NCBI RefSeq assembly: GCF_023715205.1
Contig: NZ_JAMBNR010000008.1
Coordinates: 124,001-188,000 of the forward strand
Direction of reading: 5' to 3'
Source: Mesobacillus maritimus
GTDB lineage: Bacteria; Bacillota; Bacilli; Bacillales; Cytobacillaceae
DNA length: 64,000 nt
The notes beneath the pieces are model-generated. The model saw only the letters and a program-made list of their open reading frames with translations, had not been told where the DNA came from and made no database searches. A program made the position numbers and the translations under genes. The first letter of the stretch is position 1. Every line of letters begins with the position of its first letter. Positions 26,393 to 34,655 of the stretch are shown here, one piece after another.

Positions 26393-27250
26393 TTGAGAAG
26401 GAACCAAAAGTCGTTCAACAAGTATCCTTACATCGTCTTACTTGTCATTCATACGATTATGCTTCTCATTGCTTTTTCTAAAACAGGAAACCGACGTAAT
26501 ACCTTGATGTTGCTCTCTTCCAACATTGCATTAGGTTATTATTTCGAGTACTTTGTCGTAAATTTATTTCGAGGTTATGTATACAAGCCAGCTGTTTTTA
26601 AAAATAAACAATTTGATCAAATATTTGGTGCCATTCTATCGCAAGCTATGTTTGTCCCATTCACAGCTGTGTTTATCACAATCTTTCAATTAAACTGGAA
26701 ACTAAAATGGCTGTTTAGTTTCTACTTTTTCTTTATTGAAAACTTATTTGTTCACTTACGTGTCTATACCCATAACTGGTGGCGGTCAACTTACACTTTT
26801 TTATTGCTCCCTTTTTACTTTTGGATTAGCGATAAATGGTATCAAAAGCTGCAGAAAGGTTCGCCACTCATTTTATTCTTCTCTTTTTACAATATAATTT
26901 TAATAACATGTGTCAATCTCTTGTTTTTTCGTGCGATTAGAGGGAATGTCCGTTTTGGTTATGGCAAACACCATACGTGGCGTGAACACTTTATCATTGG
27001 TCCACTCTATTCAATTGTCCTTACCATTTTGACAGCATGGAAAATGAAAAGAAATACTGATTTTAAAACATGGCGCGAGATCCTCTGGTTTCGGGTTGCC
27101 TGTGATTTTCTGTTTATAAAATTAAAATGGATGAAAGGGAATTTATCCAAAATCGTACTTAACCTTCCCTATCATTTCCTGATGATAACCATTTCTGCTA
27201 TGATTCTAAAATTCGTTTACAGGGAGGAGGTTAAAATAAAAACAGATTGA
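26393..27250 (+). CDS. Multi-pass membrane protein of unknown function
   Basis: A 285-residue protein with about seven hydrophobic segments, rich in Phe, Trp and Tyr, with basic ends (RRNQKSFNKYP; KFVYREEVKIKTD). AGGAG lies 9 nt before TTG 26393; the TTG at 26387 is only 3 nt away and less likely. I do not recognise a named domain; it has the look of unassigned Bacillaceae membrane proteins seen around spore genes. A CCGTAAA-C-TTTACGG palindrome follows at 27273-27287 without a T-tract. Confidence 0.7.
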   Translation: MRRNQKSFNKYPYIVLLVIHTIMLLIAFSKTGNRRNTLMLLSSNIALGYYFEYFVVNLFRGYVYKPAVFKNKQFDQIFGAILSQAMFVPFTAVFITIFQLNWKLKWLFSFYFFFIENLFVHLRVYTHNWWRSTYTFLLLPFYFWISDKWYQKLQKGSPLILFFSFYNIILITCVNLLFFRAIRGNVRFGYGKHHTWREHFIIGPLYSIVLTILTAWKMKRNTDFKTWREILWFRVACDFLFIKLKWMKGNLSKIVLNLPYHFLMITISAMILKFVYREEVKIKTD

Positions 27251-27510
27251 CTGAGTATAACCAAATATCTTTCCGTAAACTTTACGGCAGCGGAATCCAT
27301 AATATATCTAGTGTTATTTTATAGGAATGGCTCCAAATAGCGGGTTAAAAAATCTGCACACTTAAAAGGGTTAAGTTGCTGTTTCATCCCACTTTATTCC
27401 CATTTTTCGCAATTTGTTTCCTAATCATGTAAATTATGGTTCCATTCTAGTAAAAGAATCGGTAGAATAGTTTTTATATCTGTATTTTTGATGCAAGGAG
27501 TCGTTATATC

Positions 27511-27696
27511 ATGAATACAAGCACTCTCTCGACCGTTCTAACTCCGACAGAGCTACTTGGTTATATTGAATTTTTACGGCAGGACTTAATCAACAAAGGT
27601 TTAACTTATGGTTTTAATAGTGACCGTACTCTTCAAGCTAGTAGGGAGCTCGACTATTTTATTTTTGAATATCAAAAAATTACCTACATGAACTAA
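27511..27696 (+). CDS. Spo0E-family aspartyl-phosphate phosphatase
   Basis: A 61-residue protein with the Spo0E signature ASRELDYFIFEYQ (SxELD). Such small helical hairpins dephosphorylate Spo0A~P and so delay sporulation. GCAAGGAG lies upstream of the ATG. The length is within the range for Spo0E-like paralogues (YnzD, YisI). Its closeness to a KinB-like kinase gene, which would act in the opposite sense, is notable. Confidence 0.85.
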   Translation: MNTSTLSTVLTPTELLGYIEFLRQDLINKGLTYGFNSDRTLQASRELDYFIFEYQKITYMN

Positions 27697-27706
27697 TATT
27701 CCCTTT

Positions 27707-27743
27707 TGTAACACTTCTATTTTTCTCTATTAGGAGTGTTACA
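27707..27743 (+). terminator. Hairpin between spo0E-like gene and lipoprotein gene
   Basis: TGTAACACT and AGTGTTACA pair perfectly around a T-rich loop, with CCCTTT/AAAGGG able to extend the stem. It could terminate the Spo0E transcript or, since the outer arm takes in the next ribosome binding site region, influence translation of the lipoprotein. Confidence 0.5.
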
Positions 27744-27765
27744 ATGTAATTGAAAGGGGAATGAA

Positions 27766-29019
27766 ATGAATAAAAACTACATATTTGTCATCATCACATT
27801 CTTAACCATTATCATCTTAACAGGTTGTACACAGGATGGTTCTAACCCAACAAATACTAACCCACTGAAGCAAGATGCAACCAGTCAAACTAATGACACG
27901 ATTCCAGAAGAAAATGAGACACAGGATACTAGTTCTTCAGGTAACCTATCTGAAAAACAATACAATGAGAAAACCAATTCTCTTTCTGAATTAAAAGTCC
28001 ATTACCTAGATGTTGGACAATCCGACTCAACTTTGTTTCAATACTCATTCGAAGGTGAAGATTATACGATTCTCCTTGATGCGGGCAATTGGAACCAGAA
28101 TGATGTTGTGAACTATCTAAACTCAAAAGGTGTGACAGAAATTGACCTTGCGATTGGCACCCATCCCGACGCCGATCATATTGGCCAATTAGCTAAAGTA
28201 TTGAATGACTTTTCTGTCGGAGAAGTTTGGTTATCTGGAAACACGAACCCTTCGCAAACGTTTCAGAAATTGTTACAAGCCATTGATGAAAACGATATAG
28301 ATTACTATGAACCGCGGATGGGTGATGAATTTGAGGTTGGCCCACTCCAAATTCAAGTACTATATCCGCGCACGATTTCAGAAAAAGATAATGCTGAGTC
28401 GATATCATTAAAAATGACATATGGAGATGTTCGATTTATTTTTACTGGGGATGCAAACACAGATGATGAGTTAAAGATGATTGAAAGCGGGTTAAACTTA
28501 GAAGCTGATATTCTCCAACTCGGCCATCATGGTTCATCGACATCTACTCATCCACAATTTCTGGAGACTGTAAAACCGTTTGTAGCGATTTATAGTGCCG
28601 GTGATGATAATTCATATGGACATCCTCATGATGAAATAGTACAGCGAATCCAAGACCAAGATATTGCGCTCTATGGTACTGACGTTCATGGAACGATTCT
28701 CGTTACTACCAATGGTAAAGACTATCAAGTAAATACCCAATATAACGGAAATATTTCTCCTGCTAAAAACGAATCTTCCAGAACGGACATTAAGCCGAGT
28801 CAACCTGAATTTACACCTTTACCAAATGACTGCATCAATCTTAACTCCGCCTCAGCACAACAACTTCAGGAAATTATTCATATTGGTCCTGAGCGTGCTG
28901 AAGAGTTGATTCGCTTACGTCCATACCGTTCGATTGACGAACTCTCGAAAATAAAGGGTATCGGACCAGCAAGAATCGAAGATATTAAATCACAAGGAAT
29001 TGCATGCATTGGAGGGTAA
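27766..29019 (+). CDS. Lipoprotein with ComEC-like MBL domain and ComEA-like HhH motifs
   Basis: A 417-residue secreted protein. Its signal ends in the lipobox LTGC (Cys21), then a Ser/Thr/Asn linker to about residue 70. The MBL domain has LDVGQSDSTLFQ, HPDADHIGQL, FTGDANTDDE and LGHHGSSTSTHP, as in the ComEC nuclease domain. Residues 355-417 hold two helix-hairpin-helix motifs, INLNSASAQQLQEIIHIGP and KIKGIGPARIEDI, as in ComEA. It is probably a surface-anchored DNA-processing hydrolase. AAAGGGG precedes the ATG. The DUF3006 gene follows after 3 bp. Confidence 0.88.
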   Translation: MNKNYIFVIITFLTIIILTGCTQDGSNPTNTNPLKQDATSQTNDTIPEENETQDTSSSGNLSEKQYNEKTNSLSELKVHYLDVGQSDSTLFQYSFEGEDYTILLDAGNWNQNDVVNYLNSKGVTEIDLAIGTHPDADHIGQLAKVLNDFSVGEVWLSGNTNPSQTFQKLLQAIDENDIDYYEPRMGDEFEVGPLQIQVLYPRTISEKDNAESISLKMTYGDVRFIFTGDANTDDELKMIESGLNLEADILQLGHHGSSTSTHPQFLETVKPFVAIYSAGDDNSYGHPHDEIVQRIQDQDIALYGTDVHGTILVTTNGKDYQVNTQYNGNISPAKNESSRTDIKPSQPEFTPLPNDCINLNSASAQQLQEIIHIGPERAEELIRLRPYRSIDELSKIKGIGPARIEDIKSQGIACIGG

Positions 29020-29022
29020 TCA

Positions 29023-29286
29023 TTGAAAGGATATATCGATCGATTTGAGGATAATGGATTTGCGGTTATCTTAGTTGAAGAATTCAATGAAGAGTTTGTT
29101 GTATCTAGGGAACGATTACCTGAGGGCAGTACCGTCCACTCATATTTAGACGTAACCATTGAAAAAAATCAAATTTCATCGATGAGACTCGATTCGAGAG
29201 TCACCCAGTCTGAACAAGAAAAGGTTGACGATTTAATGTCTAAAATCCGCTCCAAAAATAAAGGAAGTAAATTTAAAAAGAAGTAG
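29023..29286 (+). CDS. DUF3006 domain protein
   Basis: An 87-residue protein matching DUF3006: KGYIDRFEDNGFAVILVEE followed by LPEGSTVHSYLDVTI, a small beta-barrel-like domain, and a Lys-rich tail. It starts with TTG at 29023, 7 nt after GGAGG that lies inside the end of the MBL gene. DUF3006 genes commonly sit beside secreted ComEC-like MBL genes, and this pair is a tight operon. The protein may bind nucleic acid or assist the hydrolase (inference). Confidence 0.8.
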   Translation: MKGYIDRFEDNGFAVILVEEFNEEFVVSRERLPEGSTVHSYLDVTIEKNQISSMRLDSRVTQSEQEKVDDLMSKIRSKNKGSKFKKK

Positions 29287-29295
29287 TTCCTAATA

Positions 29296-29328
29296 AAAGA
29301 GCGCTCGCAATCATGCGAACGCTCTTTT
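29296..29328. terminator. Bidirectional terminator
   Basis: AAAAGAGCGCTCGCA pairs with TGCGAACGCTCTTTT with one mismatch. It lies between the DUF3006 stop and the stop of the convergent small gene. Confidence 0.9.
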
Positions 29329-29331
29329 AGA

Positions 29332-29508
29332 TTATGTTTGTTTTATTCTAGCTTGTTTCTTCAAAAATAGCTTCTTAAGGAAAAAGATCCCAAGTATTAA
29401 TCCTAATAAATTTAGGGCATCTCCAAAATTAATGGTAATTTGTATTTGATTATTGACGTGCACACTGTTTTCATTATTCGTAACGTCATTATGCGCAGCT
29501 GGATCCAA
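29332..29508 (-). CDS. Small single-helix membrane protein, unknown (58 residues)
   Basis: A short frame with a polar N-terminus (NDVTNNENSVHVNNQIQIT), one membrane helix (ALNLLGLILGIFFL) and a basic tail KKLFLKKQARIKQT. It starts with TTG at 29508, 7 nt after GGGGGAG, and ends 4 bp before a strong terminator. The topology suggests a small inner-membrane protein. Family not recognised. Confidence 0.6.
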   Translation of the reverse strand: MDPAAHNDVTNNENSVHVNNQIQITINFGDALNLLGLILGIFFLKKLFLKKQARIKQT

Positions 29509-29824
29509 TCGCTTGCTCCCCCTCTCTGAATTTATTCATGAAAGATTACAAATAGAGTTGAACTTCCTATTAATACAACTTATTCCTGTTTTAGAAGAAT
29601 CATTACTAGACTCTTTATACCTTTACAACCTTGAGAGAGTTTATAACTAACACATTGGGTTGATTTATGACCATTGATGCTTACTAGTAATGGTCCCACA
29701 ACAACGTGTCAATTCCGTGGTCATTAATATAAAAGAATTTACAACAGTTATTTACTAGAAATGAAAACACTGCATTTAAAATTGCATGATATTCGTTAAA
29801 GAGCCTTCTATTTACATTCTGTTC

Positions 29825-30568
29825 TCAATAGGAACGATCTACTTTATAGTAGTGTTTCAAAATATCATTAATAAACTGTTCTTTGCTATCATCCACATTA
29901 AATTCGCTGTTGATAAATTCTTCGCCACACTGATTCTTTGTGAGTGTAAAACCAGTATACTTTAGTTCAATTTCTTGATTTCCGTGCTCCATTGAAAATC
30001 CACCTGTTCCAAATAACTTTACACATTGGTCATTTATTGGGGTTCTGCTTCCTCTTTCATCTACATAAAAATATTGATCAGTTACCGTCCCATAGTCCAG
30101 ATCAGGTTCTGATGTTACAAAATACCCTTGTTCATTTATCACATGCACTTCATATCCATTCTCGCTTTCAAGTTTTGGTGCCCCGTCAACATTATAGAAA
30201 ACGAAAACATCCCCCTCATAGCCCTGCGGGATTAAATAAAGATCATTCGTTTGATTAGCCTTTTTCATCATAAAGATTGTTACCGTAATCATGAAAATAG
30301 CAAGCACAAAACCAATTGTTATTCTCCCAAACGCAGACAGATTCCTGAACCTACTCAGAATCTTAACAATGAGAAAGCTGAGAATTATAACCGCTAGCAA
30401 AACCGGTGTAATCATCACTATCGAAAATAGAACAGACTCGAGAATAGAAGCATAGTAAACGTTTGGCTCTCTTTGGAAAATGGGTGTGTAATTCATAAAG
30501 GCTCCGATCACGGAAAGGAAAAAAGATAAAAGCACAGTAGCTAAAATCAGTTTGAAAAACCTCACCAT
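29825..30568 (-). CDS. Membrane-anchored protein, DUF6843-like
   Basis: A 247-residue protein with three N-terminal helices (about residues 5-25, 45-75 and 83-100), then an outside domain of about 145 residues: LYLIPQGYEGDVFVFYNVDG, VINEQGYFVTSEPDLDYGTV and FYVDERGSRTPI. The latter pattern recalls DUF6843. Function unknown. I chose the ATG at 30568 after GGAGGAGG. It is monocistronic, transcribed away from glpQ's terminator. Confidence 0.65.
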   Translation of the reverse strand: MVRFFKLILATVLLSFFLSVIGAFMNYTPIFQREPNVYYASILESVLFSIVMITPVLLAVIILSFLIVKILSRFRNLSAFGRITIGFVLAIFMITVTIFMMKKANQTNDLYLIPQGYEGDVFVFYNVDGAPKLESENGYEVHVINEQGYFVTSEPDLDYGTVTDQYFYVDERGSRTPINDQCVKLFGTGGFSMEHGNQEIELKYTGFTLTKNQCGEEFINSEFNVDDSKEQFINDILKHYYKVDRSY

Positions 30569-30642
30569 CCCCCCTCCTCCAAAGTAGTAATATGACAAAA
30601 CTGAAGAACCGATAATAGATAAACTTCAAACATGCAAAAAAA

Positions 30643-30662
30643 CAGCCGTGAATACACGACTG
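30643..30662 (-). terminator. Terminator downstream of glpQ
   Basis: CAGTCGTG-TATT-CACGGCTG followed by TTTTTTTGC on the minus strand, about 47 bp past the glpQ stop and beyond the palindromic repeat. Confidence 0.75.
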
Positions 30663-30670
30663 CCAATTAA

Positions 30671-30707
30671 TGGATGGTGCCAAATGGATGGTGCCAGGCA
30701 CCATCCA
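30671..30707. repeat. Palindromic GGATGGTGCC repeat, copy 2
   Basis: TGGATGGTGCC is followed by a perfect 23-bp palindrome TGGATGGTGCC-A-GGCACCATCCA. It lies 1 bp after the glpQ stop codon. Related copies are at 24351-24375 and 56844-56880. Confidence 0.85.
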
Positions 30708-30708
30708 A

Positions 30709-31563
30709 TTATTTTCCTTTTTTGACTTCATGAAGGAGATTAGGAAAGTTGGTGAACATTCCCGTAACACCCCAGTCAATCAATTGTTTCATTCGCTCTT
30801 TTTCATTAACAGTATATGGATGTAACTCCAGACCGCTTGAGACAATTGTTTGAACATATTCTTCAGTTAAGTATGTATGATTAGGTCCAACACCTATCGC
30901 ATATTCTTTGATTTCATTGATGTCTTCCTTTGAAATCTCTGCATTAGCACGATAGGATAGCAACTGAACGAGTTTTACAGTCGGATCAAGCTCGTTCATC
31001 TTTATTAAACTTTCCTTACTAAAGGATTGAACTAAGAGCTTGTCCTTATCAATCCTATATTCATTAACTAATCGCAATAACTCCTCTTCCATTCCAGGAT
31101 AAACATCTGGTGATTTTGTTTCGATATAATAGCTTTTATTTTTCCCAAATGTTTGAAAAACCTCTTCTAAAGTCGGGACTTGTAAATCTTCAAAGTTTGG
31201 ATTGGCGTATTGAGTATACGTTTCATTAAACCAGGTCCCAGCATCCAATTCTTTAATTTCTTCCAATGTCATATCTTTTACTAGGCCTGTCCCATCCGTC
31301 GTCCGATCCACCCGTTCATCATGCATGGCAATTAAATGTCCATCCTTGGTCATTTGCAAATCAACTTCTATGTAATCTCCATGCATTTTCTCGCCCATCT
31401 TGTAAGCGACTAGTGTATGTTCAGGCGCAAGCCCTGATGCTCCTCGGTGCGAGACATTGACAATCTCCTTATATTTCTCTTTTGCCATCGCCACATCTCC
31501 TCCAAAAGACAAGCTTAAGCCCAATGCGACCGCTCCTACTACCGGTATCCATTTTCCCTTCAT
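30709..31563 (-). CDS. glpQ: Secreted glycerophosphodiester phosphodiesterase GlpQ
   Basis: A 284-residue enzyme with a signal peptide ending near AMA-KE (residue 27). The GDPD motifs are VSHRGASGLAPEHT, IEVDLQMTKDGHLIAMHD and later YYIETKSPDVYPG, giving the catalytic His pair and the metal-binding Glu/Asp. It releases glycerol-3-phosphate from glycerophosphodiesters or teichoic acid outside the cell. In B. subtilis glpQ is PhoP-regulated; here TTAATA and TTAATG 11 bp apart lie upstream at about 31612-31630, a weak Pho-box-like hint. It is a single-gene unit. Confidence 0.9.
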   Translation of the reverse strand: MKGKWIPVVGAVALGLSLSFGGDVAMAKEKYKEIVNVSHRGASGLAPEHTLVAYKMGEKMHGDYIEVDLQMTKDGHLIAMHDERVDRTTDGTGLVKDMTLEEIKELDAGTWFNETYTQYANPNFEDLQVPTLEEVFQTFGKNKSYYIETKSPDVYPGMEEELLRLVNEYRIDKDKLLVQSFSKESLIKMNELDPTVKLVQLLSYRANAEISKEDINEIKEYAIGVGPNHTYLTEEYVQTIVSSGLELHPYTVNEKERMKQLIDWGVTGMFTNFPNLLHEVKKGK

Positions 31564-31723
31564 TATGCTCCACTCCTATCAGTTTCAACTTAAATTCAGA
31601 TTAACAGTAAATCATTAATCACTTATTAATAGGATGTATAGCTAGTTCAAACTCTAGATGACAAATGTGTAAATGAATACCAAAAGTCATAGGACTCTTG
31701 TCATAAAATAAGAAGCACCTTTT

Positions 31724-32209
31724 CTATAATTGTTTCGTAAGATTGTACCAGATCACACCTCCATGCTCGGACTCGGATACTCCCTCATTCCGATATCCTA
31801 ATGCTTCATAAAAACTGATTAAAGAATCTTTACAGGTTAGTGTAACCGTTTCTCGCTTTTTCTTACTCGCTGATTCCTCAAAGTACGTAAGCAATGCTTT
31901 TGCAATTCCTCTGTTTTGAAAACCAGGATGTACAGCTAAACCGAGAACACTTTGGTGACCACCTATTTCAGGATTCGATTGTATCTCAGCAAACAAGTTG
32001 TCTGAGATATATGGATCAGCAATTACCGGCCCATTTATCAATCCAACCAATTTGCCTTCCTTAACGGCAACAAAGAAACTGTCAGATATTTGTTGAATCC
32101 GTCTGATAAATGCATCTTCAGTCGCAGCCTCTTCTTTCGGAAAACACTGATTCTCAATTTCCAAAAGTTGCGGTAAATCCTTCATCATCACATTTCTAAT
32201 CTTTATCAA
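31724..32209 (-). CDS. GNAT N-acetyltransferase
   Basis: A 161-residue GNAT protein: N-terminal IRNVMMKDLPQLLEIENQCFP and acetyl-CoA motif A VHPGFQNRGIAKALL (Q/RxxGxG/A). The C-terminal YEALGYRNEGVSE fits the usual motif B. It resembles the arylalkylamine/serotonin N-acetyltransferase-like group. The substrate is unknown. Confidence 0.85.
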   Translation of the reverse strand: MIKIRNVMMKDLPQLLEIENQCFPKEEAATEDAFIRRIQQISDSFFVAVKEGKLVGLINGPVIADPYISDNLFAEIQSNPEIGGHQSVLGLAVHPGFQNRGIAKALLTYFEESASKKKRETVTLTCKDSLISFYEALGYRNEGVSESEHGGVIWYNLTKQL

Positions 32210-32388
32210 TTCTCATTCCCCCAAAGTAGTTAAGATGCATCTCTCATACATTACATTTCATTCATACAAATTTTGTGAATTTTTTTGTTACATATAAAAA
32301 CATTTTGTTAACCATTGCTTCATTCTCTGTTAACATTTCTATACTACAATAGGTGGCGATGTAGATAAAATAATGGAGGAGAATTTCT

Positions 32389-32598
32389 ATGTACCTAAAA
32401 AAACTCGCCATGACTGACGGATTCCTTACTGTTTCCTATCGTCAGAAAGGGGCAACAAAAACTTGTACAGGACGCGTTCATAGTCTCAATATCGAAGACC
32501 AAATTCTATCTTTAAAGGATAGTCGGAATAAACTTCACCTCATTCACTTATCGGGGATCCAAACAATTGAATCCTTCACCCACCAAAGACCTATTTAA
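32389..32598 (+). CDS. Small beta-rich protein (YolD-like layout), unknown
   Basis: A 69-residue protein predicted to be mostly beta strand: FLTVSYRQKG, GRVHSLNIEDQILSLKDS and LHLIHLSGIQTIES. The layout is like the small SH3-type barrel of YolD or Sm-like proteins, but I cannot assign it. GGAGGAG lies 8 nt before the ATG and a terminator overlaps the stop, so it is a good single-gene unit. Confidence 0.65.
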   Translation: MYLKKLAMTDGFLTVSYRQKGATKTCTGRVHSLNIEDQILSLKDSRNKLHLIHLSGIQTIESFTHQRPI

Positions 32599-32612
32599 TA
32601 CAATAGGCCTTT
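32585..32612 (+). terminator. Terminator of the 69-residue gene
   Basis: AAAGACCTATT pairs with AATAGGCCTTT with one mismatch, followed by GTTATTTT. The stem overlaps the last codons of the gene. Confidence 0.8.
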
Positions 32613-32749
32613 GTTATTTTGGTGTGTTTTAAAGTCTATTTCGTTCTCTCCTTTTGAGTCAAACATCCTTACCTTACATAACCAGCCTCAACCGATCAGA
32701 ATCTCTCTATTAAGAATTCAAAACAAACTCTCCATTATCATTACACCAA

Positions 32750-33196
32750 CTAGAAACAATGCTTTTCAATAATTATTTTCGCTCGTTCATCCAAATCCAT
32801 AGGCAACGCAGTTAACGGAAAATACGCTAAATCCAAACTTTCCCTATCCTTCGCCTCAATTTCACCACAAACATCTTCTGCCCGGAAAACAGCAATTACA
32901 TTATAAACCTCATCTCCATTTGGATATCGGAAGTAAAAATCCCTCCCAGATAACAACTCTATAAAAGTATATCTTTGGGCCTTGAGTCCCGTCTCTTCGA
33001 ACAACTCCCTCGCCGCAGTTTCTACTAAAATTTCTCCTAACTCCATTGAGCCACCTGGGAGTCCCCATTCCTTCGTATCTGAACGAAGTTGCAGCAACAA
33101 TTCACCTCGTTCATTTAACACGATCACCGTTGCACCAACTAAAATCAATGGCTGACTCCCAACCATTTCTCTTAAGCTTTTTATGTATTCCAGCAT
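32750..33196 (-). CDS. Nudix hydrolase
   Basis: A 148-residue protein with the Nudix box GGSMELGEILVETAARELFEETGL (G-x5-E-x7-REx2EExG). The N-terminus includes ATVIVLNERGELLLQLRS. It hydrolyses a nucleoside diphosphate-linked compound; substrate unknown. ATG 33196 is preferred because GGGGG precedes it; the ATG at 33208 contains that site. An alpha/beta hydrolase gene lies 42 bp upstream and may share the transcript. Confidence 0.88.
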   Translation of the reverse strand: MLEYIKSLREMVGSQPLILVGATVIVLNERGELLLQLRSDTKEWGLPGGSMELGEILVETAARELFEETGLKAQRYTFIELLSGRDFYFRYPNGDEVYNVIAVFRAEDVCGEIEAKDRESLDLAYFPLTALPMDLDERAKIIIEKHCF

Positions 33197-33237
33197 GTTT
33201 GCCCCCATTAGAATTTAATCAATAATAAAAGCAGCAG

Positions 33238-34017
33238 CTATCCAACCTCCTGCAACAGAAACTCCAATGCTACTCGGTTAAACTCTTTTGCCTTTTCCAC
33301 TTTCCCGACATGACCTGCATTTTTAATCATATAAAGCTTTGCATTCGGAATGAATTTATGCATTTGTTTTTGACTATAAGTCGGCAAAATTTTATCCTTT
33401 TGACAAGCAATCACCAAGGTGGGCACGTTTACCTGTTTAAGCATTTCGCGGTAATCGATTCGCAAACAAGCTCGCCATGCCTGATAAAACCCATCTAAAT
33501 GTTCCGACCATATCGGTTTCACTTTTTGAACAGTAGCTTCACTTTTATCATGCAAACAACTTAAAGTCGCTTGCTCTAGATAACTTTCTAATGTCATGTT
33601 TTGATATCTTTTTTCATTTATCATCAATAATAACTTTTCAAGCCACTTGGGCACATATGACACAGAACTTGCCAAGATAAATGACTTTACCATTTCTGGA
33701 CGAATATGATAGATTTCCTGCGAGATAATGCCGCCCATGGATAGTCCACAAATATGTGCTTCTTGAATCCCTAATTGATCCAATAAACCAACAATATCTT
33801 TTGCAAACGCATTGATGGTGATTTCCTCTCCTTCAGGACACTTTGTTTTACCAAAACCACGCAAATCAGGAATGATTAAATCAAAATGTTCTGCAAATTC
33901 ATATTGGAACTTCCATCCTTCTTTTCGCTCTCCTAACCCATGGATCAACACAAGGGGCTCCCCACTCCCCATACGGTCATAATAAAGTTCCACTCCATTT
34001 ACCCGTTGATGATACAT
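33238..34017 (-). CDS. Alpha/beta hydrolase
   Basis: A 259-residue hydrolase. The oxyanion region is LVLIHGLGERKEGW, the nucleophile elbow HICGLSMGGIISQ (Ser), the acid is in ACQKDKILP and the catalytic His in IKNAGHVGKVEK. The family includes esterases, C-C hydrolases and haloperoxidase-like enzymes; the substrate is unknown. GGAGGGAG precedes the ATG. Confidence 0.9.
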   Translation of the reverse strand: MYHQRVNGVELYYDRMGSGEPLVLIHGLGERKEGWKFQYEFAEHFDLIIPDLRGFGKTKCPEGEEITINAFAKDIVGLLDQLGIQEAHICGLSMGGIISQEIYHIRPEMVKSFILASSVSYVPKWLEKLLLMINEKRYQNMTLESYLEQATLSCLHDKSEATVQKVKPIWSEHLDGFYQAWRACLRIDYREMLKQVNVPTLVIACQKDKILPTYSQKQMHKFIPNAKLYMIKNAGHVGKVEKAKEFNRVALEFLLQEVG

Positions 34018-34243
34018 TCAAGCTCCCTCCTCTATGTATATATTCCTATTATTCCCATACATCCTAGTATAAAAGGTTTATAGGCTGTATTCCTACCTTT
34101 TTTTAATATATCGAAGTATCGACTATTTTTCTTTTCAGTGCCAATTCATTTACTACCAATTTTCTTCGATAAACCCAATAACCCCCAATAGAACCTTGAA
34201 TAGCTGTTTCTACCGATTACTAAAACATTACTTAAAATAAAAA

Positions 34244-34269
34244 AACGAATCCTAAAAATAGAATTCGTT
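34244..34269 (-). terminator. Terminator of the membrane-anchored HTH-like gene
   Basis: AACGAATTCTATTTTTAGGATTCGTT forms a hairpin with one mismatch, followed by TTTTTTATTTTAA on the minus strand, 6 bp past the stop. Confidence 0.8.
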
Positions 34270-34275
34270 CCACCT

Positions 34276-34566
34276 TCACTTTCCTATATCCAATAACCAC
34301 TGTTTTAATTTATTTTTAGGATAATAAATTTTCCCATTAATCAAAACATGTGGTACATCCGGATGTTCCTTCAACAACACTTTCGCGTCTTCTTTCGTAA
34401 TTCCCATAAAATGATGAACATTGCTGTCTTTAATTAACTCATGGTCATCATCAAAATCAAAACTCCCCGTAAGACTTTGAGCCTCAGGGTTTTTGAAATT
34501 CTTTAACCCTTCACCAATAAAATAACCTGCAGCTGCTATACCGAGTGCTAACCAAATAGAATCCAT
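34276..34566 (-). CDS. Membrane-anchored small protein with putative winged-helix domain
   Basis: A 96-residue protein: an N-terminal membrane helix (SIWLALGIAAAGYFIGEGL), an acidic linker and a C-terminal domain MGITKEDAKVLLKEHPDVPH followed by VLINGKIYYPKNKLKQWL. The latter looks like an excisionase/MerR-like helix-turn-wing module. A DNA-binding domain tethered to the membrane would be unusual; function unknown. GGGGGAGAAGG precedes the ATG. Confidence 0.65.
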   Translation of the reverse strand: MDSIWLALGIAAAGYFIGEGLKNFKNPEAQSLTGSFDFDDDHELIKDSNVHHFMGITKEDAKVLLKEHPDVPHVLINGKIYYPKNKLKQWLLDIGK

Positions 34567-34655
34567 GCTACCTTCTCCCCCTATTAAAACTACTTACAAT
34601 TATTTCGATCTATTCTGGGAAAACCCTTTATTGAGACCCATATTAACTTTTCATC

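Noticed and set aside
29453-29650. 65-codon plus frame
   Set aside because: No ribosome binding site and overlaps the better-supported minus gene at 29332-29508.
30363-30779. 138-codon minus frame
   Set aside because: Runs across the repeat, the glpQ end and the DUF6843-like gene in another frame.
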